From a candidate division KSB1 bacterium (GTDB lineage: Bacteria; Zhuqueibacterota; Zhuqueibacteria; Zhuqueibacterales; Zhuqueibacteraceae), in the NCBI GenBank assembly GCA_034506255.1, contig JAPDPX010000004.1, forward strand, positions 496,001 through 560,000: 64,000 nucleotides of DNA. Reading direction: 5' to 3'. Every line of letters begins with the position of its first letter. Positions within the stretch are counted from its first letter, which is position 1. A program made the position numbers and the translations under genes. Below, piece after piece: positions 19,948 through 28,236 of this stretch. A model generated the notes under the pieces. It saw only the letters and a list, made by a program, of their open reading frames with translations, ran no database searches and was not told where the DNA came from.

Positions 19948-21057
19948 TCACTCCTCCGCCACCTCCTCCAGCCGCTTCTTGAAATTTTCCGTGGCCCGCC
20001 AGCGCAGTTTGCCCGCCTCCATGTAGATAACCAGCGCCTCCAATCTTTCGACTTGTTCTGCCAATGCGATACCCGCTTCCGGCCCCAGCACGAAGATTGC
20101 GTTGGCGTAGGCCTCCGCGAACATGGCGGTGGGCGCCACCACCGTGGCGCTCAACATCTGTTGCCGCGTGCCGGCAGCCCGGGCCGGATAACCGGTTTGG
20201 GGATCGAGAAGGTGATGATAACGCCGGCCCCTCTGTTCCAAATAGCGTTCGTAATCGCCGCAGGTGGCCATCGCGCCGCCGCCGGCTTTGAAGTGGGCGA
20301 AAAAACGATCCGGTGCGCGCGGATGGCGAATTTGAATACGCTGCCGGCCGGCAGTCAAGCCAGAAGTGTGCACGCGCACATCGCCGCCCGCGGCAACCAT
20401 GACATCGGCAAAGCCGCGCTGGCGCAGGATCTGGATGCCACGATCAATGGCAAAGCCGCGCGCCAAGCCGCCGAGATCGATGGCCATGCCGGGTTGCATA
20501 AACACCACCTGCGCATGGCCACCCGGCCCCGCGGTGGTCAGACGCAAATGTTGATACCCGACGTGTGCCAGCCGTGCGCGGATGGCCTCTGCCGCCGGCA
20601 CCTGTGCGGAGTCCGTGCCGAAGTGCCACAACGCGAGCACTGGCGCAATCGTGATGTCAAACGCGCCGTGACTGCGGTGACTGACTTCGAGGGCAGCTGC
20701 CAGAACCGTATCCAAATCCGCGGACAGGGTGAATCTGCCGCCCTGCGCACCGGCGCGATTGAGCGCGGCCACTTCACTGTCGTTGCGGTGGGATGACAGC
20801 GCGGAATCCAGCCGCGCGATTGCCGCAAAGGCTTCCTGGATGGCCGCGCCGGCTTCCGCCTGCCGGCTGGAGTCGGGCAGATGGATCTTGATCGTCACGG
20901 CGGTGTCCAGCAATACGCGCGTCCGTGCGACGGTGTAAATCTCGGGCGCCGGGCGGCAACTGAGAAAGAACGGGATGGCCGTCATGCCCGCGGTCAGGAC
21001 GCGGGCGCAAACAGCCGTTGGTTGTGGGAAGCGTCGTTGCAATGCGACGACCGGCAA
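19948..21057 (-). CDS. apbE: FAD:protein FMN transferase (ApbE family) lipoprotein
   Basis: ApbE transfers FMN from FAD to threonine residues of target flavoproteins in or at the periplasm. The lipobox LSC (about residue 34) follows a hydrophobic stretch, indicating a membrane-anchored lipoprotein. ApbE hallmarks are FDITIAPVLALWHFG, VFMQPGMAIDLGGLARGFAI with the conserved Gly-rich FAD-binding loop, VAAGGDVRVH, the GDYERYLE segment and HLLDPQTGYPA. The frame starts with a TTG at 21057, immediately after the stop of the prenyl synthase; ATG at 20985 gives a shorter signal peptide. The flavoprotein substrate is not encoded nearby, so the target is unknown. It is probably co-transcribed with the prenyl synthase from the promoter at 22329-22357. 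Confidence 0.92.
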   Translation of the reverse strand: MPVVALQRRFPQPTAVCARVLTAGMTAIPFFLSCRPAPEIYTVARTRVLLDTAVTIKIHLPDSSRQAEAGAAIQEAFAAIARLDSALSSHRNDSEVAALNRAGAQGGRFTLSADLDTVLAAALEVSHRSHGAFDITIAPVLALWHFGTDSAQVPAAEAIRARLAHVGYQHLRLTTAGPGGHAQVVFMQPGMAIDLGGLARGFAIDRGIQILRQRGFADVMVAAGGDVRVHTSGLTAGRQRIQIRHPRAPDRFFAHFKAGGGAMATCGDYERYLEQRGRRYHHLLDPQTGYPARAAGTRQQMLSATVVAPTAMFAEAYANAIFVLGPEAGIALAEQVERLEALVIYMEAGKLRWRATENFKKRLEEVAEE

Positions 21058-22062
21058 TCAATGCTCGCGCATGGTGATAAAGCGCACCAGTTTGGTCAGC
21101 GCCTCCTTGTAGGGCGAATTGTGATAATGAGCCAACAGGGACAGCGCTTCATCACAATAGCGGCTGGCAGTTTGATGGGCATACTCCACGCCGCCCTGGC
21201 GCCTGATGAACTCGACAATGCGTTCATAATCGCTCCGGCGCGAGCGCCAGGTGGCACCGCGCCGCACCAGCCGGATGATTTCCCGGGCTTCAGACTTGGC
21301 CGCCTGCTTGAGGGCATACAGCAGCGGCAGGGTGATTTTGTTTTCGCGAATGTCGTTGCCCGACGGCTTGCCGATCACACTTTCCTCGCCGAGCAAATCG
21401 AGCAAATCGTCGCGGATTTGAAACGCGATGCCCACCTTCTCGCCGAACTCCCCCATGAGTTCGATTTCGGCGTCGGATTGCTCGCTTGCCATGCCGCCGA
21501 GCTGGCAGGCAGCGGCGATCAGCGCCGCAGTTTTGTCGGCAATCAAGCGGAAATAAATCGCCTCCTCCATCCAATAATCGCGGCTGCGCTCGAGTTGCAA
21601 AAGTTCGCCCTGGCTCATGCGCTCGGCCGTGCGCGATATGATGGCAAAGGCCTTGGCATCGCCCAGGTGCAGCATGGCCAGCAACGATTTGGAGAACAAA
21701 TAGTCGCCCATCAACACCGAGACCTTGTTCTTCCAAATCGAGTTGATCGAGGGGAAACCGCGGCGGCGATAGGAATCATCGACGACATCGTCATGCACCA
21801 GGGTGGCGGTGTGCAGCAGTTCAAGAATGGCCGCGGCTTTCAGACGCTTGACGGTGGGAGGCGCGCCATTCATGCGGCTGATCAACAGCACGATGATCGG
21901 GCGCAATCGTTTGCCGCGATGGGAGATGAGATAGTGAACGATCTGATCAATCAAAAAAATGTCGGATTTGAGAAGGGATTTATACTCCTGCTCGAAGGCC
22001 TCGAGATCGTCTTTGATCGGCTCAATGATGTCTTTCAGCTTCAACCCAAATCCCTCTCTCAC
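21058..22062 (-). CDS. polyprenyl diphosphate synthase (IspB/HepT type)
   Basis: This 334-residue protein is a long-chain trans-prenyltransferase that builds the isoprenoid tail of quinones. The first Asp-rich motif is in LVHDDVVDDSYRRRG, with DDVVD at about 92-96. The second is in FQIRDDLLDLLGEE, with DDLLD at about 218-222. HYLISHRGKRLRP near the N-terminus binds isopentenyl diphosphate. Small and polar residues before the first motif suggest a chain longer than C20, but the exact length cannot be read from the sequence. A very good promoter lies about 270 bases upstream (22329-22357). The apbE gene follows directly. Confidence 0.93.
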   Translation of the reverse strand: MREGFGLKLKDIIEPIKDDLEAFEQEYKSLLKSDIFLIDQIVHYLISHRGKRLRPIIVLLISRMNGAPPTVKRLKAAAILELLHTATLVHDDVVDDSYRRRGFPSINSIWKNKVSVLMGDYLFSKSLLAMLHLGDAKAFAIISRTAERMSQGELLQLERSRDYWMEEAIYFRLIADKTAALIAAACQLGGMASEQSDAEIELMGEFGEKVGIAFQIRDDLLDLLGEESVIGKPSGNDIRENKITLPLLYALKQAAKSEAREIIRLVRRGATWRSRRSDYERIVEFIRRQGGVEYAHQTASRYCDEALSLLAHYHNSPYKEALTKLVRFITMREH

Positions 22063-22519
22063 TTCTCAACCGGCAGGGGGCCGGCCTCCTCTTTTGTTTT
22101 TTCCCCTGAAATAAAGAGTGCTTGCCCCTTTGTCATGCTGCAGCCTTTTGTGCCAGATGCTGGAATGAACCAGCCCATGCCATGAGCCTTCTGCGGCGGG
22201 CCGGATTCTCGCAGGATGACAAGCACCGTGGTTCACTTCAACCTGCGGGAAAATGCTGTGAAAATATCGTTTCTTCGCGTCACGCACAACACGCCATTTT
22301 GTGGTTGCGGTGCTTGCAATGCCGCGAAATATTAAGCATTCAGCGGACGTTTGTCAACCGGAAATTTGGAAGCTGCCACGGCCTTTCAGCAAAAGAGAGC
22401 CGCCGGGGTTGACTTTGAAAGCAAAATTCTTTTCTTGGCCCAAAACCACGCTGCGGCCGCCGGCCGGATTGTGGTCGGCACGACGCACGTCCACCCAATC
22501 GCAATGCAAGGAGAGGGCT
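22063..22519. other. gene-free stretch between divergent ispB-like and mtnA genes
   Basis: It holds the minus-strand promoter at 22329-22357 and a long leader (about 260 bases) for the prenyl synthase transcript. For mtnA only a weak TTGACT at 22410 was seen, without a convincing -10 element. No gene is supported. Confidence 0.6.
22329..22357 (-). promoter_or_regulatory. sigma-70-type promoter of the prenyl synthase-apbE unit
   Basis: On the minus strand: TTGACA (22357-22352), 17-base spacer, TAATAT (22334-22329). This is nearly the ideal consensus. It implies an untranslated leader of about 260 bases. Confidence 0.8.
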
Positions 22520-23563
22520 ATGCCGGTGACCACCATCGACTGGCACCACCACAAAGTCCGCTTGATCGATCAAACCCGCCTGCCTGATGAGCTGGTTTAT
22601 CTCGAGATCGCCGAGGTGGATGATCTTGGTGAGGCCATCAAAAACCTGCGGGTGCGGGGTGCGCCGGCGATCGGCATTGCCGCCGCTTTCGGTGTTCTGC
22701 TCAGCGTGCAACGCATCAAGGAAGAGCACGGCAGGGAAGCCCTGTTTTTGGAGATGGATCGCGCCATTCGCTATCTGCGCAGCACGCGGCCGACCGCCGT
22801 CAACCTCGGCTGGGCGCTTGATCGCATGCAGGCGGTGGCGCTCAGACTGCGCGAGGCCTCGGTCACTGAAATCAAGGAAGCCCTGTTCGCCGAGGCCTTT
22901 GACATTCACGAGCGCGACCGCGTGGTGTGCCGCGCGCTCGGACGTCATGGCGCCGGGCTGCTGCCCGATCAGGCCACGGTCATCACCCATTGCAACACCG
23001 GCGCACTCGCCACCGCCGATTACGGCACCGCCCTGGGCGTGCTGTTCACCGCTCACAGCCGGGGCAAACGCCTGCACGTGTTCGTCGATGAAACCCGGCC
23101 GTTGTTGCAGGGCGCGCGTTTGAACATGTGGGAGCTGCAAAACGAGGGCATTCCCTGCACACTCATCTGTGACAGCGCCGCCGCCTTCGTCATGCAGCGC
23201 CGCCATATCGATTGCTGCCTCGTCGGCGCCGACCGTATTGCGCGCAACGGCGACACCGCCAACAAGATCGGCACCTACAGCCTGGCGGTGAATGCACAGC
23301 GTCACGGCATTCCCTTCTATGTCGCCGCGCCAATTTCCACCATCGATTTCAGCAAAAACTCGGGCGCAGAGATTCCCATCGAAGAACGCGCAGCGGCGGA
23401 GGTGACACAGGGCTTTGGCCGCCGCACCGCGCCGCAGGGCTGCCGCGTCTACAACCCCGCCTTTGATGTCACCCCGCACGAGCTGATTACCGCCATCATC
23501 ACCGAAGCCGGCGTCATTCGTCCGCCTTATATCGAAAACCTCGGCAAGCTGGAGAGCAGATAG
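22520..23563 (+). CDS. mtnA: S-methyl-5-thioribose-1-phosphate isomerase
   Basis: MtnA converts methylthioribose-1-phosphate to methylthioribulose-1-phosphate in methionine salvage. The 347-residue product has the expected length and all family motifs: NLRVRGAPAIGIAAAFG (N-terminal), THCNTGALATADYGTALG with the catalytic Cys region (about 155-172), VGADRIARNGDTANKIGTY with the catalytic Asp, and PIEERAAAEVTQGFG. ATG 22520 has AAGGAG at 8 bases; the longer frame from 22301 runs through the promoter region and is not used. No other salvage gene (mtnK, mtnP, mtnB) is nearby. The related eIF2B-type ribose-bisphosphate isomerases can be confused with MtnA, but the length and THCNTGALAT motif favour MtnA. 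Confidence 0.94.
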   Translation: MPVTTIDWHHHKVRLIDQTRLPDELVYLEIAEVDDLGEAIKNLRVRGAPAIGIAAAFGVLLSVQRIKEEHGREALFLEMDRAIRYLRSTRPTAVNLGWALDRMQAVALRLREASVTEIKEALFAEAFDIHERDRVVCRALGRHGAGLLPDQATVITHCNTGALATADYGTALGVLFTAHSRGKRLHVFVDETRPLLQGARLNMWELQNEGIPCTLICDSAAAFVMQRRHIDCCLVGADRIARNGDTANKIGTYSLAVNAQRHGIPFYVAAPISTIDFSKNSGAEIPIEERAAAEVTQGFGRRTAPQGCRVYNPAFDVTPHELITAIITEAGVIRPPYIENLGKLESR

Positions 23564-24237
23564 TGCGTGGCTGTCCGCAATCGCAACTTTTGAAAACATG
23601 ATGCTGCAACGGCCTGACCGCCGCCTCCAAATCATCGGAACCGCTTCGCGGCATGCAGTTTTCGAAACCACGGTGTGAGCACCGCCACAGCCTTTGCAGA
23701 CAGTCACGAATGACGATCTGGTCGGCAGGGAGGGGTGCAATTTGCAGAGGAATGCCTCACCCCCAGGGGGGAATGTAGCGCAGTCATTCTGACAGCAAGC
23801 AAGATGCTCGCACGCCCTTCGTCACCGCGGCGATACGTCGGAGGGGAGAAAAAGGCGCTTGACAGCATGGCCAAAAGCTTTTATATTGCCCGCCCACAAT
23901 CAAGTGCCGGACGGCGCGCACGGCACCTGCAATCCCAAGGACATCGCAACCGTCACGCGATGGCCTGCATGCCAGCCCCCGGAGTGGAGCCTGCGGCTTC
24001 GAACAGGAAGCTTGCCATCCCCAAAATCACCGGTCTTGCTGCGCAAATGAATGGTCTTGATCGCCGGCATGGTTAAACCACATCCCTGCAATTTTTCCTC
24101 GTTCGTGATTGCCGACATTTCTGCCTGCGGCAAACGGCGCCGGTGTTCGGTGATGCCGGGCTTTCCTTTCCGCCAATACTTACTTCTTGTTCAACCCACT
24201 GTAGTATAGCCTTTGTCCATTGAAATGGAGGTACGCG
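23564..24237. other. gene-free stretch with a strong promoter and long leader
   Basis: No coding region is supported in these 674 bases. The promoter at 23859-23887 points toward the secreted-protein gene at 24238, leaving about 345 bases of untranscribed-frame leader. That leader contains no obvious riboswitch motif; a short non-coding RNA cannot be excluded. Confidence 0.55.
23859..23887 (+). promoter_or_regulatory. sigma-70-type promoter upstream of the FG-GAP protein gene
   Basis: TTGACA (23859-23864), 17-base spacer, TATATT (23882-23887), a near-perfect consensus. The next start codon on this strand is 350 bases downstream. Confidence 0.75.
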
Positions 24238-27200
24238 ATGGGAAAAGTGGCAAGGTGTGTTGCTGGTGCGACGTTGGCGCTGCTGCTCACCGGCTCGTGG
24301 CTGCAGGTGGTGCAGGCGCAGTACAACACCGGCCCGGGATTCAAAATTTCCTGGGCGTTGAATCCGCGCACCGACGGCAATTTTCGCAACGTGCAGTATT
24401 TCGGCAGCAGCAAAGTCGAAGTCGGCATGGATTTCGACCGCGACGGCCGGCGGGAGATCCTGTTCGCCACCGATGAAACCCTCTCACCGGGCGGCCCCGA
24501 TCCCGGCTTCCTCGACCTCTATCTTTATGAAGCCACGGGCAACGACACTTACACCCACGTTTGGCACTACACCATGCCGGAAGCAACGAATTCCTTTCCG
24601 GCGCTGACTTATGGCGACATCGACAGCGATGGCAAATGGGAAATTTATTTCGGCGTGCCCACCATCAACAATCCCAACAAACTGTTCATCTTCGAGCAGG
24701 ATGATACCGGCGCCTTCCCCGCCAACCCCACCCTCACTTACGATTTCGGCAAGGATCCGGCTTTGGACTTCCGCCCCGCCGGTTTGAAACTGGATGACAT
24801 CGATGGTGATGGCAAAATCGAACTGGTCGTCGTCTCCCGTACGGCCGGCCGCCGCGAAATGCTGGTGGTCGAGCTGGCCTCCGCCACTTTCGACGACTTT
24901 GCCTCGTTTCAGGTGGAATTCGCCGCCGGCGAAGACCTGCTCGGTGGCGGCGGCATGTACGATGTCGACGTCATCGATTTCGACGGCGATGGCCGCAAGG
25001 AAATCTGGGCCAATACCTGGGACAATTTCAGCTTCACGATTTTCGAAGCCACCGGCGAAGACACCTATGCCCTGCAAGTTGACCTCAATGAACTCTTCCC
25101 GGTGAATGATCCCGGCTCCTTCAATCGCCACAAATTGCTGTTCGCCAATGTCGATGCCGATGCCGGTCTGGAAGCGTGGTTCCCCATGACCAATGGGCGG
25201 TTGTATTTTCTCAATGATGTCGCCGACGTGGCCACCCTCACCGGCGCCAGTTTCAGCCGCGTCGGCACTTTCGATCCCGAGCGCTTCTCGCGCGGCGGGG
25301 ATATTGGCGACATCGATCGTGACGGCCGGTTCGACATCATTGTCGCGGCAGGCAACAAGGAGAAAGTTTATCGTGTCGAATACCTCGGCATCGGGTCGCC
25401 CGCTGATTCCAGCAGCTACGAGTGGACAAAGATCCTCGACAGTGTCGGAGATCCGGTCGATTACTACTATCCCCTGCGCATCTCGCCGGTCGATCTGGAC
25501 GGCGACGGCCTGCGCGAAGTGGTGATCACCAACCGCTACGCCGACGACCCCAGCCAGCCGCTGATTTTGGTGCTGGAATATGATCCCACCACCGCGGACA
25601 AGCTGGCGGACGGCTGGGAGCAGCGCAATCAAATCATGCACGATGATGTCGATGCCCTCTACGCGAAAGACAACACGGGCAACAGCCGCACGGTGATCGG
25701 CGGCTTCGACCTCGATCAAGACGGCAGCAAGGAAATGATCCTGACCGACTATGCCGGCCTCGGCGTGCGGCTCTTCGAGTACAACAAGGCCGCGGACAAA
25801 TTCGAACTGGCGTGGTCCTCGCCGCCTGACACTGCGGCTGGCGTGAACCGCTACCCGGGATCCAATCCGCGGGTGGTGACGGTTGGGGATTTGGACGGTG
25901 ACAACAAATGGGAAATTATCTTCCCACTAGCCTCACAGCCTTCCGGCTGGTATGTTTATGAATGGGATGGCGTCGTGGGGAGTGACAATTTCGGAACAAA
26001 GTACTCCTCCGTCGTCAACACCGAAATCGACACCTGCTGCGCTGCGGATTTCAAAGCCTTCCGCGCCGATCATGAAGGCATTCCCTACGTCATCGATATC
26101 GACAAGGATGGCAAACAGGAGCTCCTGCTCAGCATTCGCCGGAATGCGACGGGGGGCAAGCGCGGATTGCTCGTGACTTCGGTGGTCGGCGACATCGAAC
26201 ACAACTCCGGCGGCAGCTTTGAAAGCTGGGTGACCGAGTTCTTTGTCGATCGTGGGAATTACGGCGGCGGCTCGCCCTATCATGCCGTTCCCGCGGATCT
26301 CAACGGCGACGGCAACTGGGAAATTGTCAATCACACCTGGAATTTCTTCAATTTCTACAATGTTGCGGTCACCGGTCCCAATGCCTATCAAGCGCCTGAT
26401 CCCAATTCTCCCACCCGCTATTTTCAGGCAACCTCGCCCAGTGACTACGTTGCCCTGTTTGGCGGCACCGCAGGCGATGCCGATGGCGATGGCAATGACG
26501 AGGCCTATTTCGTGACTTTTCAAACCGGCGACTTGTGGGTGATCGACTACAATCCCGGCGATGACGTGCTTTCCATTGACGCCTCACATGTGGTCAGGGT
26601 TGTGCCGCGTTTCGCCACTTTCGGAACCAGCATGTTCGATGTTGACAAAAACGGCCGCGTGAATATCTTCTCCGGTGCCGGTTTCCCCCGCACGATCGTC
26701 AGCGCCGAACTGACCGGCAGCAACCCCCGCAATCCCGCTGATTATACCACAAAGGTGATCTACACCGGCGAACCGGATATCTTCACGGGCTCCGAAACCA
26801 ACCCCATCGACATTGTCGTGAAGGATTCCCTGGGGGTGGTGACCACGACGCAGTCCATCCACAATGTCTTTGCCTCCAAAGTGCAGGCGCAATGGAACGG
26901 CCGGGGCATTGACTTTGACGATGATGGCAATTATGAGCTGCTCGCCAGTTTCCAATCGAATCAGGACAGCATTGGCACGCTGACCCTGACGTGGAATGCC
27001 ACTGCCGGCAAGTACGATTCCGTGCTCACCAAAATCAAAAACCCGAAGAGCTGGTCGTTCCAGCGCCTCGAGTTTGTCGGGAGCGGCACGGGCATCGAGC
27101 AGCATGCCGTGGACTTCGTCACGCCCGAGGATTATGTGCTCGAGCAAAACTATCCCAATCCTTTCAACCCCGAAACCACCATCGAGTATGTTTTGCCGCT

Positions 27201-27408
27201 CAACAAGAAAGTCAGCCTGCGCATCTATGACATGATGGGCCGGGTGGTGCGCACGCTGGTGAAAGACGAGCTGCAAAACGCCGGCCGCCAGCGCGTGCGC
27301 TGGGATGGCAAAAATGACAAGGGCCAGCGTGTCGCCAGCGGTGTCTACCTCTACTCGCTGGAATTCGGCAATTTCAAGAAGACGAAACGCATGACCCTGT
27401 TGAAGTAA
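24238..27408 (+). CDS. secreted FG-GAP/VCBS-repeat protein with FlgD-like C-terminal domain
   Basis: The product has 1,056 residues. A signal peptide (about 1-27) ends near VVQAQ. The body is built from about twelve repeats, each with a D-x-D-x-D-G-x-x-E/D calcium-binding signature such as GDIDSDGKWEIYFG, DDIDGDGKIELVV, VDLDGDGLREVVI and ADLNGDGNWEIV; these form integrin-like beta-propellers. The last 90 residues begin with the PNPFNPETTIEYVLP signature, then the NAGRQRVRWDGKND and GVYLYSLEFG segments of an FlgD/T9SS-type sorting or Ig-like domain. Such C-terminal domains direct large proteins of FCB bacteria across the outer membrane. ATG 24238 has GGAGGT 6 bases before it. It is probably a cell-surface or released protein; ligand or enzymatic activity is unknown. 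A strong terminator follows. Confidence 0.9.
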   Translation: MGKVARCVAGATLALLLTGSWLQVVQAQYNTGPGFKISWALNPRTDGNFRNVQYFGSSKVEVGMDFDRDGRREILFATDETLSPGGPDPGFLDLYLYEATGNDTYTHVWHYTMPEATNSFPALTYGDIDSDGKWEIYFGVPTINNPNKLFIFEQDDTGAFPANPTLTYDFGKDPALDFRPAGLKLDDIDGDGKIELVVVSRTAGRREMLVVELASATFDDFASFQVEFAAGEDLLGGGGMYDVDVIDFDGDGRKEIWANTWDNFSFTIFEATGEDTYALQVDLNELFPVNDPGSFNRHKLLFANVDADAGLEAWFPMTNGRLYFLNDVADVATLTGASFSRVGTFDPERFSRGGDIGDIDRDGRFDIIVAAGNKEKVYRVEYLGIGSPADSSSYEWTKILDSVGDPVDYYYPLRISPVDLDGDGLREVVITNRYADDPSQPLILVLEYDPTTADKLADGWEQRNQIMHDDVDALYAKDNTGNSRTVIGGFDLDQDGSKEMILTDYAGLGVRLFEYNKAADKFELAWSSPPDTAAGVNRYPGSNPRVVTVGDLDGDNKWEIIFPLASQPSGWYVYEWDGVVGSDNFGTKYSSVVNTEIDTCCAADFKAFRADHEGIPYVIDIDKDGKQELLLSIRRNATGGKRGLLVTSVVGDIEHNSGGSFESWVTEFFVDRGNYGGGSPYHAVPADLNGDGNWEIVNHTWNFFNFYNVAVTGPNAYQAPDPNSPTRYFQATSPSDYVALFGGTAGDADGDGNDEAYFVTFQTGDLWVIDYNPGDDVLSIDASHVVRVVPRFATFGTSMFDVDKNGRVNIFSGAGFPRTIVSAELTGSNPRNPADYTTKVIYTGEPDIFTGSETNPIDIVVKDSLGVVTTTQSIHNVFASKVQAQWNGRGIDFDDDGNYELLASFQSNQDSIGTLTLTWNATAGKYDSVLTKIKNPKSWSFQRLEFVGSGTGIEQHAVDFVTPEDYVLEQNYPNPFNPETTIEYVLPLNKKVSLRIYDMMGRVVRTLVKDELQNAGRQRVRWDGKNDKGQRVASGVYLYSLEFGNFKKTKRMTLLK

Positions 27409-27419
27409 CCTGAGGCCGG

Positions 27420-27457
27420 GCCCGACCCGGGCCGCGTGCCCGGGTCGGGCTTGGTTT
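27420..27457 (+). terminator. intrinsic terminator after the FG-GAP protein gene
   Basis: GCCCGACCCGGGC and GCCCGGGTCGGGC form a perfect 13-bp stem with a 5-base loop, followed by TTGGTTTGTT. Confidence 0.85.
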
Positions 27458-27566
27458 GTTGCCGAGGCATGTTGCCACACCGCCGGTTGTGCAGCGCCCT
27501 CTTCTGTCGCGGGCAGCGAATGCGGCACTTGACGCGGTGAAAAAGTAGGGCGGCGGTCGTGTCATT

Positions 27567-27835
27567 TCAAGCAGTTCGGTCGTTGGGCCTCGTGTATGGG
27601 CAGCAGTTTTTGATACAACCTTCGACGAACGTGTCAATGCGGTAGCCGGCAGCAATCTGCTGGCCGCCATAGGGAGTCGGTGGCGATACTTCGCCATCCA
27701 CTCGCAAGCCGCGTTCGCGCAGTGCATAAGCATCACACTGTTGGGAAGCGGATTCCAGTAAGCCCGGGCCAAGGGCACGATGCACCTTGATATGACGGTA
27801 TCAACGATTATTCCGGTGATCGCCTCAATATTCAT
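27567..27835 (-). pseudogene. GxxExxY family protein, frameshifted and truncated
   Basis: On the minus strand the first 15 codons from ATG 27835 read MNIEAITGIIVDTVI, and a second frame continues KVHRALGPGLLESASQQC, then YALRERGLRVDGEV and the start of AAGYRIDTFVEG. Together they reproduce the N-terminal two-thirds of GxxExxY proteins (TGxIID..IxVHRxLGPGLLESxY). A one-base change near 27790 disrupts the frame. After TFVEG the expected IVELKAV core is absent and the frame runs into unrelated residues and a stop. It is therefore a relic. The function of the family is unknown; it is often mobile. Confidence 0.75.
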
Positions 27836-27887
27836 AATTCATAGCCATCTCCAGTTGATTCTGGCGCATGAAGCAAGCCATGTCATT

Positions 27888-27917
27888 CTCTTTGCGTTCT
27901 TGGCGCCCTTGGCGGTT
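27888..27917. repeat. 'AACCGCCAAGGGCGCCAAG' leader repeat of GxxExxY genes
   Basis: On the minus strand the sequence reads AACCGCCAAGGGCGCCAAG followed by AACGCAAAGAG, about 55 bases upstream of the GxxExxY relic. Arrays of (ACGC)CAAAG/GCCAAG units before GxxExxY genes are known from many genomes. Confidence 0.7.
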
Positions 27918-28236
27918 CAAAAAAATCTTCGCGATTGTGATAGTTTTCACAGGGTAATACCATAAAAAACGCCCGGCTTCTGGAGCAGCGGGTATAAAAG
28001 TTGTCGCGGAATGCGGCTGGCAAGCTGCCACCAGACTCGCACCGCAAAGGACGCCGCGGTGCAAAAAAACTTCGCGGCCCCATCTTTTCTTCAGCGTGTT
28101 ACTATTGGGAGGTTGTGACGAATTGGCGCGCTGCTGAAATTGTTCCCAGGGCTGCTGCATATGACAAACTTGGGCCCCGGCGAATAAACGGTCCACTTCC
28201 GTAACCGATATTGACACTCTTCCGGAGGGTTGCAAC

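Larger units (their letters stand above)
27458..28236. other. stretch with degenerate GxxExxY gene and associated repeat, otherwise empty
   Basis: Apart from the pseudogene at 27567-27835 and the repeat at 27888-27917, no gene is visible. No promoter matching the local consensus was found close to the TonB-receptor gene that starts at 28237. Confidence 0.55.

Noticed and set aside
24484..25719. Minus-strand frame of 411 codons opposite the FG-GAP gene
   Set aside because: Mirror of the repeated GAY-GGY codons of the calcium-binding repeats; no ribosome binding site and no domain.
27888..27917. CGCCAAG units as a direct-repeat array or attachment site
   Set aside because: They fit the known leader sequence of GxxExxY genes, and there is no integrase nearby.
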